From NCBI GenBank assembly GCA_023426935.1, contig JAEZBR010000060.1:1-19868 (forward strand): 19,868 nt of DNA, given 5' to 3'. The position numbers and the translations under genes are program-made. Positions 7,109-12,982 of the stretch are shown piece after piece. The stretch's first letter is position 1, and each line of letters starts with the position of its first letter. The notes beneath the pieces were generated by a model. That model ran no database searches, had not been told where the DNA came from, and worked only from the letters and a program-made list of their open reading frames with translations. This stretch comes from Bacillota bacterium (lineage in GTDB: Bacteria; Bacillota_I; Bacilli_A; Erysipelotrichales; Erysipelotrichaceae).

Positions 7109-7751
7109 ATTGCAGAATCTTTTGAATATCCTTATTTGCGCCAACGACCAGAATGATATCGCCGGAAGCGAATTCATAATCAGGTCCGGGGGCCGGGAGT
7201 AAATCGTTATCCTGGCGGATTGCGACAATATTTAAATTATGTTCCTGACGAACTTTCAATTCCCGGATGGTCTTCCCAATCCAACTGACCGGAATATTAA
7301 TTTCGTATAACGAATGGGTCGGAGTTAATTCAATGAAATCGAAAATATTATCGGAACTGTAACGAACCGCCGACCATTGGGCGACCTGTTTCTCCGGATA
7401 AACGACTTTATCTGCGCCGTTATGTAATAAGAACTTCGCTTGGGCATCCTGAGAAGCTCTGGCCAAAACGAACTTCGCACCGTTCTCTTTCAATAAGGCC
7501 GTAGAAATCAAAGAAGCTTCAAAATCGTCACCGATCGCTACCACACAGATATCGAAATTTCTAACCCCTAAAGAAGCCACAAACTCTTCGCGGGTACAAT
7601 CCCCGATCTGCGCATTGGTAACGACATCGAGAACCTGATTGATCCGCTGTTCATCGATATCGACCGCCATGACTTCGTTATGTAACTCAACTAATTTTTT
7701 AGCCATATGACGGCCAAACCGTCCAACGCCAATCAACAGTACTGATTTCAT
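7107..7751 (-). CDS. ktrA: KtrA-type potassium-uptake regulatory subunit (RCK/TrkA-N)
   Basis: This cytosolic gating subunit binds nucleotide and forms a ring on the KtrB membrane dimer. The start is the ATG at 7751 (MKSVLLIGVG), with GGGAG 8 nt upstream in the 11-nt gap after ktrB. A longer in-frame extension back to 8108 exists but runs through ktrB in another frame and is rejected. The 214-aa length fits the family. The Rossmann motif GVGRFG (8-13) and the acidic ligand Asp31 at the end of the second strand mark the RCK_N domain. The C-terminal about 70 residues match the TrkA_C domain (IGKTIRELKVR, and SGDIILVVG near the end), which binds cyclic di-AMP in Firmicutes. The product is certain by sequence and pairing. 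Confidence 0.93.
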   Translation of the reverse strand: MKSVLLIGVGRFGRHMAKKLVELHNEVMAVDIDEQRINQVLDVVTNAQIGDCTREEFVASLGVRNFDICVVAIGDDFEASLISTALLKENGAKFVLARASQDAQAKFLLHNGADKVVYPEKQVAQWSAVRYSSDNIFDFIELTPTHSLYEINIPVSWIGKTIRELKVRQEHNLNIVAIRQDNDLLPAPGPDYEFASGDIILVVGANKDIQKILQ

Positions 7752-7762
7752 TTTTTTCTCCC

Positions 7763-9097
7763 TTAGCCTACCGTGACATCTTCCGTAGGATAATGCGATA
7801 GCTGCATATCCTTGGATGCCGGTAAAGCATATATCAAAGTCAACATTCCTACTCTTCCAAAATACATTAACATAATCAGAATCAATTTGGAAATCCAACT
7901 CAGGCCGGACGTAATTCCTAACGATAAGCCAACCGTTCCTAAAGCGGAAGCCGTTTCGAATAAACAAGGCCATAACGGCACGGAATCGATAATTGAGATT
8001 AGGGTGCCGCCAATTAAGAACGCCCCTAGATACAATGATAAGATAACTACGGCTGGCCGTAAAGTGGTATTCGGAATCTGCCGATCGAAAGCGGGAATAT
8101 TCTCGCAATGATGGAAAGCCGAACGAATCGCCAAATAAATTAAAGCAATCGTTGTAACTTTGAAACCACCAGCCGTCGAACCCGGAGCTCCGCCTATTAA
8201 CATCAAGATAATGGTCAAGCCTTGGGAAGTATCCGTCAGTTTGGTTAAATCGACCGTATTAAATCCGGCGGTACGCGGCGTAACCGCAGCGAATAACGAA
8301 GCCCAGATTCTTTCCCACAGACTCAAATTTGCCCATTGAGGCTGTTGAAATTCATAGAAGAAGAAATATAGCGTCGGCAGAATAATTAAGATTGCGGTGG
8401 TCATTAAGATGATTTTGCTCTGTAACCGATATTTTTTTAAATTGAATTTATACTGGGAAAAATCGTACCAGGTCATAAAGCCGATGCCCCCGATAACAAT
8501 CAAAGCCATGACGACAAAATTGACTATCCCGTTGCCGACATAATTAGTCAAGGAACTACCTTCCTTGAAGATGTCGAATCCGGCATTGCAGAACGCAGAA
8601 ATTGAAGTAAATATTCCGGTCCAAATACTGGAGAAACCTAAACTGGGAAGATAAGAAATAACCAGAATCAAAGCCCCTATCGCTTCGATAATCAAAGTTG
8701 TTTTAACGATAAATCCGGTAATCCTGACGATTCCGGCTAAGTGTGGTGCAGCAATCGATTCCTGCATAATCCAGCGGGATTTAAAATTGATCCGTTTACG
8801 GAAAGACATCGCGACCATGATGGCCAAAGTAACGACTCCCATGCCGCCAATCTGAATTAGAATAATAATGACTAATTCTCCAAAAAAAGAAAAATAATTA
8901 GCAGTATTGACAACAACTAGACCGGTAACGCACGTAGCCGAAGCTGCGGTAAACAGTGCATCAATAAATGGTGTCCCCTGTCCGTTTATCGTCGAAATCG
9001 GTAACATCAGTAAGATTGTCCCGGTCAAAATTAACAGTAAAAATCCAGCCGTAATGATTCGTTGGGGACTGATATGGTCAGCCTTCAAGAAACCCAT
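7763..9097 (-). CDS. ktrB: KtrB-type potassium transporter membrane subunit
   Basis: This 444-aa K+ uptake protein has the four-fold M1-P-M2 layout of the Trk/Ktr/HKT superfamily. The pore signatures are visible in order: ATCVTGL with the filter at 56-60, SAFCNAGFD, TPRTAGFNT and ALGTVGLSLG. The conserved glycine in each selects K+. The glycine-rich GGAPGSTAGGFK lies in the second half, as in the intramembrane gating loop of KtrB. It is immediately upstream of ktrA, and the pair forms the functional complex. The ATG at 9097 has AGGGAG about 11 nt upstream, longer than usual, so weak or regulated initiation is possible. KtrB and KtrD cannot be told apart from sequence alone; pairing with ktrA favours KtrB. 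Confidence 0.93.
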   Translation of the reverse strand: MGFLKADHISPQRIITAGFLLLILTGTILLMLPISTINGQGTPFIDALFTAASATCVTGLVVVNTANYFSFFGELVIIILIQIGGMGVVTLAIMVAMSFRKRINFKSRWIMQESIAAPHLAGIVRITGFIVKTTLIIEAIGALILVISYLPSLGFSSIWTGIFTSISAFCNAGFDIFKEGSSLTNYVGNGIVNFVVMALIVIGGIGFMTWYDFSQYKFNLKKYRLQSKIILMTTAILIILPTLYFFFYEFQQPQWANLSLWERIWASLFAAVTPRTAGFNTVDLTKLTDTSQGLTIILMLIGGAPGSTAGGFKVTTIALIYLAIRSAFHHCENIPAFDRQIPNTTLRPAVVILSLYLGAFLIGGTLISIIDSVPLWPCLFETASALGTVGLSLGITSGLSWISKLILIMLMYFGRVGMLTLIYALPASKDMQLSHYPTEDVTVG

Positions 9098-9154
9098 CCC
9101 GTGCCACTCTCCCTTCAGTAGACAAATGGCATCTTAACACTTTAAAATCTTTTT

Positions 9155-9178
9155 TCAATAGGATTCCGATCCTATTGA
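9155..9178 (-). other. perfect 10-bp inverted repeat between the MFS gene and ktrB
   Basis: Arms 9155-9164 and 9169-9178 are perfectly complementary around a 4-nt loop. On the minus-strand transcript the hairpin is followed by AAAAAAG instead of U residues. On the plus strand the following bases are TTTGTGC and then TATTTTT. It is thus not a textbook terminator for the MFS gene. It may be a weak terminator, a protein-binding palindrome, or a leader structure of ktrB, whose start is about 60 nt further on. Confidence 0.5.
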
Positions 9179-9238
9179 TTTGTGCTATTTTTAACAAATC
9201 TTAACTATTACTATAAACTAAGAATCTTAGAGAATTCC

Positions 9239-10477
9239 TCAAATCTTAGTTTCGTATAATTTCCGATACATCTTTTTATCTAAGTAACTCAACCAGAATT
9301 CCAAAGCGATTGTTAGAATTCCAACCCCTAGAACTAAGCTCCAGGCAACGAATGATCCCGCGGAGTCAAATATTCTGCCAACTCCTTTTTGGGCAATGCC
9401 GGCAATCAAGGCACTAAAGACCATGATAATGCTTAAAATCCTGCCGCGATGCGAAGCCGGTACTCTTTTAGTCAGATAAGGATTACTGGCTAAAGTCTTG
9501 ATAATCTCCCCGAGGGTAAAGATGGTAATCGCTAAATAATAAGCCCAAATATTTCCCAGCAATAACATAAAGATTGCTAAGCCGGATACTTCCAAGAATT
9601 CTCCGATAATCAACTTGGGAACTTCCGTAACCTTACGTAGCCACTGCGTGAATAAAGGCGTAAAGATTACCACTAAGATACAATTGAGTGAAGTAATCGT
9701 CCCAAAGTAGACAGCGCCTTGATTCCCATGCACTCTGGCCAAATCCAGGGGCATTAAATAATTAAACTGGGCATACACGATACTGCTGGCCGCGGTAATA
9801 AACGCCAGTAAGATAATGAGTTTATTCTGTTTAATAACTTCTAAAGTACTCAGCCCTTCTTGACTTGATTCATAATTATTCTTGGTAGGTGAATCATCGA
9901 CCTCCCGGGAAATATCTTTAATAAAGAAAAAGATCAGAATGGTCGAAGAAGCGATTGCCAGACCATTGATTATAAAAGCTAACCATAAGTAATTCTCGAA
10001 GAGAAGCCCACCAATCGTTGGGGCTAATACTAAACCTAGATTACTGCCTAAGTAGCCTAAGCTATAAGCTCTGGCTCGATCCTTAGGTAAAGACAAGTCG
10101 GCGATTAAAGCATCATAAGCCGGGGTTTCGGCACTTTGAAATAACGAAGCGAAGAACATGATCCAAACCGATACCATACTTAACGGTAATAAGCCGCAAG
10201 AAATGTAAGCGATAATCGAGAAACAATCACAAAATATGATCAGATTCTTCTTATTGAAATGATCCGCTAATTTTCCCCCGAGCAAAGTTACCGGAATACT
10301 GCAAATACTGAATAGCAGAAAATAACTGGCAATAATTGAAGCGTTCATTCCTAACTTATTATTTAGAATCAACGTCAGCATCGGCCAGATCATGGCTCCC
10401 ATATTGGTCATCATCTTTCCGATGAAGAGAATATAGATTTCTTTTCTTAATCCGCGGTATTCTTTAAATAGTTTCAC
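9239..10477 (-). CDS. MFS transporter
   Basis: This 412-aa integral membrane protein has about 12 hydrophobic segments and the major-facilitator loop motif GGKLADHFNKKN (67-78) between helices 2 and 3. A charged central loop with EVDDSPTKNN (about 192-201) separates the two six-helix halves. The N-terminal half shows IADLSLPKDRARAYSLGYLGSNLGLVLAPTIGG-like spacing typical of drug/proton antiporters of the DHA1 type, but the substrate cannot be named. The start is a GTG at 10477 with no recognisable ribosome site, just after the terminator of the preceding gene, so the mRNA may be very short-leadered. The next Met in frame (residue 22) would remove part of helix 1, so GTG is preferred. It is probably transcribed alone. 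Confidence 0.85.
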   Translation of the reverse strand: MKLFKEYRGLRKEIYILFIGKMMTNMGAMIWPMLTLILNNKLGMNASIIASYFLLFSICSIPVTLLGGKLADHFNKKNLIIFCDCFSIIAYISCGLLPLSMVSVWIMFFASLFQSAETPAYDALIADLSLPKDRARAYSLGYLGSNLGLVLAPTIGGLLFENYLWLAFIINGLAIASSTILIFFFIKDISREVDDSPTKNNYESSQEGLSTLEVIKQNKLIILLAFITAASSIVYAQFNYLMPLDLARVHGNQGAVYFGTITSLNCILVVIFTPLFTQWLRKVTEVPKLIIGEFLEVSGLAIFMLLLGNIWAYYLAITIFTLGEIIKTLASNPYLTKRVPASHRGRILSIIMVFSALIAGIAQKGVGRIFDSAGSFVAWSLVLGVGILTIALEFWLSYLDKKMYRKLYETKI

Positions 10478-10495
10478 TATTCTAGTCTAGCATAG

Positions 10496-10523
10496 AAAAG
10501 CACTCGCGTTAACGGGTGCTTTT
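10496..10523 (-). terminator. intrinsic terminator of the SPFH/Arc-like operon
   Basis: An 11-bp stem (10513-10523 with 10496-10506, one T-G wobble) has a six-base loop. The arms start with AAAA and end with TTTT, so it can act in both directions. The stop codon of the 55-aa gene lies at the loop. It insulates that operon from the MFS gene about 20 nt further on. Confidence 0.88.
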
Positions 10524-10676
10524 AGGATCGGCTTTTTTTCTTTTCTTGATACATTCACTCAATAAGTATTCAATCTGTCCGTTCAATGAACGGAAATCTT
10601 CATCTGCCCAACGGACTAATTCTCTATAAGTCGAATCTGATAAGCGCAAGGGTATCTGTTTCTTATTCTCCGCCAT
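10509..10676 (-). CDS. Arc-like ribbon-helix-helix small protein, 55 aa
   Basis: This gene was found by reading the minus strand six nt after the SPFH gene. The protein starts MAENKKQIPLRLSDSTYREL and continues with VRWADEDFRSLNGQIEYLLS, then a basic tail KKRKK. The layout is a beta strand with alternating residues (about 6-12), one helix (15-26) and a second helix (30-44) with the NGQIE turn. This matches the Arc/MetJ ribbon-helix-helix fold, which usually binds DNA as a dimer. Such Arc-like genes are often found beside SPFH genes in Bacillota. The ribosome site is weak (GAG, short gap), which suggests coupling to the upstream stop. It could regulate its own operon through the GATATC boxes, but that is speculation. 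The fold call is confident, the target unknown. Confidence 0.85.
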   Translation of the reverse strand: MAENKKQIPLRLSDSTYRELVRWADEDFRSLNGQIEYLLSECIKKRKKADPKSTR

Positions 10677-10682
10677 CACTCA

Positions 10683-11684
10683 TTAATACAGCGTACCGCT
10701 ATTGACCACCGGCTGCGCATCTTTATTCCCGCATAATACTACTAACAGATTGGATACCATTTGCGCTTTTCTTTCATCATCCAGTTCAACAATCTTTTGG
10801 GAGCTTAGCTTCTCCAAAGCCATCTCAACCATGCCCACGGCACCGTCAACGATCATCTTTCGAGCATCGATGATAGCCGAAGCCTGTTGTCTTTGCAACA
10901 TGACCGCCGCGATTTCCGGTGCATAGGCTAAATAGGTGATTCTGGCTTCCAAAATTTCGATTCCGGCTTCATTTACTTTATTCTGAATCTCATCCTTGAT
11001 TCGTTTGGCGACAAATTCACTGGAACCTCTTAAACTGCCTTCATCCGCAATGCCATCCCCGGTCGTATCCACTCCCGGTGCGACATCGTAAGGATAGATT
11101 CTAACAATATTTCTTAGTGAAGAATCACATTGTAAGGATAGGTATTCTTTGTAGTTATCCACATTAAACACGGCTTTAGCGGTATCGACGACCCGCCACA
11201 TAACCGCAATCCCAATCTCAATCGGATTGCCTAAGCAATCATTAATTTTCTGACGGTTATTATTCAAAGTCATGATCTTTAACGAGATTTTGTTCGAAAC
11301 GATTGGAACATTTGTGCCCGTACCGTTAGTTGTAACCACTAAAGAACTATTATCCGAATTAACATCCCCGCTTTGATTCAGATGGGTTCTGGCGGCCGGA
11401 TTTACCGCCTGACAGAACGGATTAACGAAATAGAAACCCGCATTCTTTAAGGTTCCGATATACTTACCGAATAAAGTTAAGACTAAAGCTTCTTGGGGTT
11501 TTAAAACCTTTAATCCTAAAAACGGGATCCAGCCCAAAGATATAATCAATAACCCTATTACCAATAAGATTGCACTGCCATCGATTCCTAGGATAAATAA
11601 GAGTATACCCAGTAAATAACCCAGAATAATCAAAACCAATGCCAACATTCCGTTTTGGGTTCCTGAGATAACCTTTTCATTCAT
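10683..11684 (-). CDS. SPFH/Band-7 domain membrane protein
   Basis: This 333-aa protein has two adjacent hydrophobic segments near the N-terminus (about 12-34 and 38-55), then an SPFH domain (about 57-260). The domain opens with LKPQEALVLTLFGKYIGTLKNAGFYFVNPF-like sequence of the flotillin/stomatin group. A helical, charged stretch follows (ARITYLAYAPEIAAVMLQRQQASAI), where these proteins usually oligomerise on the membrane. The asparagine/serine/threonine-rich insert at about 105-125 and the DTTGDGIADEG loop near 207-217 are features of this subgroup. AGGAGG lies 9-10 nt before the ATG, among the strongest ribosome sites here. The gene has its own consensus-like promoter and is followed by the Arc-like gene and a terminator, so the two form a compact operon. 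A stress or membrane-organising role is typical of the family but not shown. Confidence 0.9.
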   Translation of the reverse strand: MNEKVISGTQNGMLALVLIILGYLLGILLFILGIDGSAILLVIGLLIISLGWIPFLGLKVLKPQEALVLTLFGKYIGTLKNAGFYFVNPFCQAVNPAARTHLNQSGDVNSDNSSLVVTTNGTGTNVPIVSNKISLKIMTLNNNRQKINDCLGNPIEIGIAVMWRVVDTAKAVFNVDNYKEYLSLQCDSSLRNIVRIYPYDVAPGVDTTGDGIADEGSLRGSSEFVAKRIKDEIQNKVNEAGIEILEARITYLAYAPEIAAVMLQRQQASAIIDARKMIVDGAVGMVEMALEKLSSQKIVELDDERKAQMVSNLLVVLCGNKDAQPVVNSGTLY

Positions 11685-11700
11685 ACCAATAAACCTCCTT

Positions 11701-11737
11701 GATATGAATATGATATCATTTTGATATCGTGTGTCAA
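11701..11737 (-). promoter_or_regulatory. SPFH operon promoter with three phased GATATC boxes
   Basis: On the minus strand a perfect -35 TTGACA (11737-11732), a 16-nt spacer and a -10 TATCAT (11715-11710) form a strong sigma-A-type promoter. GATATC palindromes at 11723-11728 and 11712-11717 and a GATATG at 11701-11706 repeat every 11 bp, one helical turn. They cover the spacer, the -10 box and the likely start site. The outer two form TGATAT-7-ATATCA. A dimeric repressor binding one face of the helix is the natural reading. The -35 box is only 3 nt from the stop of the dehydratase gene. Confidence 0.75.
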
Positions 11738-11740
11738 GCT

Positions 11741-12982
11741 TTATTTCTGGGCATTCGCTAACATCAGTTTGATTCGATTCTGCTGATTGACGGCCGGGGA
11801 AGAAGCGTCATAATCGATGGCGACGATATTGATATCGGGATTATTCTCTTTAATCGGTTTCATCATACCTTTGCCGCAGATATGATTCGGTAAACATCCG
11901 AAAGGCTGGGTACAGATGATATTCTTAATACCTTGATGATACAGTTCTAACATCTCGGTGGTTAATAACCAGCCTTCACCCATTTTCGTGCCTAAATCAA
12001 TATATCCGGAGGCATACGAGATTGTCGTCTTGATAGCTCCACCGGGTGAAAATCTACCGTCTTTCTTTAGAACGTTTATTTGATCCATCTGACAGCGTTG
12101 AAAGAATTTAAACGCCAGCCGAATAAACGGATACTTCCAACGGCCGCGACCGTATAGTTTTGTGTCTTCCAGATTATTGAACAAACAATACAATAAAAAA
12201 TCTAACAGACCCGGAACGACCGGTTGGGCTCCTTCACTGACCAAATAATCTTCCAAGTCATTATTCCCTAGGGGAGAATATTTAACATAAATCTCTCCGA
12301 CGATTCCGACTTTAACCTTTTCTTTACTTTTATCTAATTTAATCTTCGCAAAATCATCGATGATTTTCTGATAATATTTCAGAGAAATCTTGCGATTCGG
12401 CGCTTTCGTTTTCATTTCTGCGGTCAGTTTAACCGTCCAGTCTTTCGCCAGTTTTTCACTGGCTCCCTTTTCAAGTTCATAAGGCCGGCACTGATTCTTA
12501 AGGTTCATTAAAATGTCGCCATATAGCACCGCATACACCATTCGATATAACATCGGTAAGGTTAATTTCCACCCCGGGTGTTTTTCAATTCCGGCTAAAG
12601 AAAAGGAAATGACGGGAACATATTCATACCCGGCCTTCGCTAAGGCTTTTCTTAGCAACGAAATATAGTTGGATGCCCGACATCCGCCCCCGGTTTGGAA
12701 TAAAACTAGGGCGACCTTATGGGGATCGTATTTTCCCGATTGGATTGCCGAAATGAATTGGCCGATAATTAAGATTGCCGGATAGCAGGTATCGTTATGA
12801 ACATACTTTAGACCGGTTTCTTTAATCTTAGTACCGCTAGTCTCCAATAATTCCGCATTATAACCATAATTTCTTAAGATTCTGACAATCAACTTAAAAT
12901 GCATCGGTAACATATTCGGTACCAAAATCGTATGAGTCTTCTTCATTTCTTTCGTAAAAGGTACATAGTAGTTATTTAGCAT
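11741..12982 (-). CDS. 2-hydroxyacyl-CoA dehydratase D-component-like protein
   Basis: This 413-aa soluble protein resembles the HgdB/FldC-type subunit of (R)-2-hydroxyacyl-CoA dehydratases, and more closely the C-terminal part of the long activase-related proteins of Bacillota. Candidate cluster ligands are Cys66 in NDTCYPA, Cys101 in GGGCRASNY, and the pair in QPFGCLPNHICGKGM near residue 360-372. The ATG directly follows the TAA of the activase gene with no intervening base and in the same frame. GGAG lies 10 nt upstream within the activase end, so re-initiation is likely. No CoA-transferase, second dehydratase subunit or acyl-CoA dehydrogenase lies nearby, so classical amino-acid fermentation is not supported. 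The substrate is unknown. Family membership is good; enzymatic activity is unproven. Confidence 0.82.
   Translation of the reverse strand: MLNNYYVPFTKEMKKTHTILVPNMLPMHFKLIVRILRNYGYNAELLETSGTKIKETGLKYVHNDTCYPAILIIGQFISAIQSGKYDPHKVALVLFQTGGGCRASNYISLLRKALAKAGYEYVPVISFSLAGIEKHPGWKLTLPMLYRMVYAVLYGDILMNLKNQCRPYELEKGASEKLAKDWTVKLTAEMKTKAPNRKISLKYYQKIIDDFAKIKLDKSKEKVKVGIVGEIYVKYSPLGNNDLEDYLVSEGAQPVVPGLLDFLLYCLFNNLEDTKLYGRGRWKYPFIRLAFKFFQRCQMDQINVLKKDGRFSPGGAIKTTISYASGYIDLGTKMGEGWLLTTEMLELYHQGIKNIICTQPFGCLPNHICGKGMMKPIKENNPDINIVAIDYDASSPAVNQQNRIKLMLANAQK

Noticed and set aside
7004..7228. 74-aa minus-strand frame across the end of ktrA and its terminator
   Set aside because: It overlaps ktrA in another frame and runs through the terminator, with no ribosome site or recognisable sequence.
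7107..8108. A 333-aa frame ending as KtrA
   Set aside because: The first about 119 residues run through ktrB in another frame and are not protein-like. The true KtrA starts at the ATG at 7751 with a GGGAG ribosome site and the family N-terminus MKSVLLIGVG.
9098..9238. A cyclic di-AMP (ydaO-type) riboswitch before ktrB
   Set aside because: The 141-nt gap has only one simple hairpin and A/T-rich sequence; the conserved elements of that riboswitch are not seen. Regulation by cyclic di-AMP, if any, would be through the KtrA C-terminal domain.
11701..11730. GATATC repeats as a CRISPR or mobile-element repeat
   Set aside because: The units are 6 bp on an 11-bp period within a promoter, without spacers or cas genes; an operator array explains them better.
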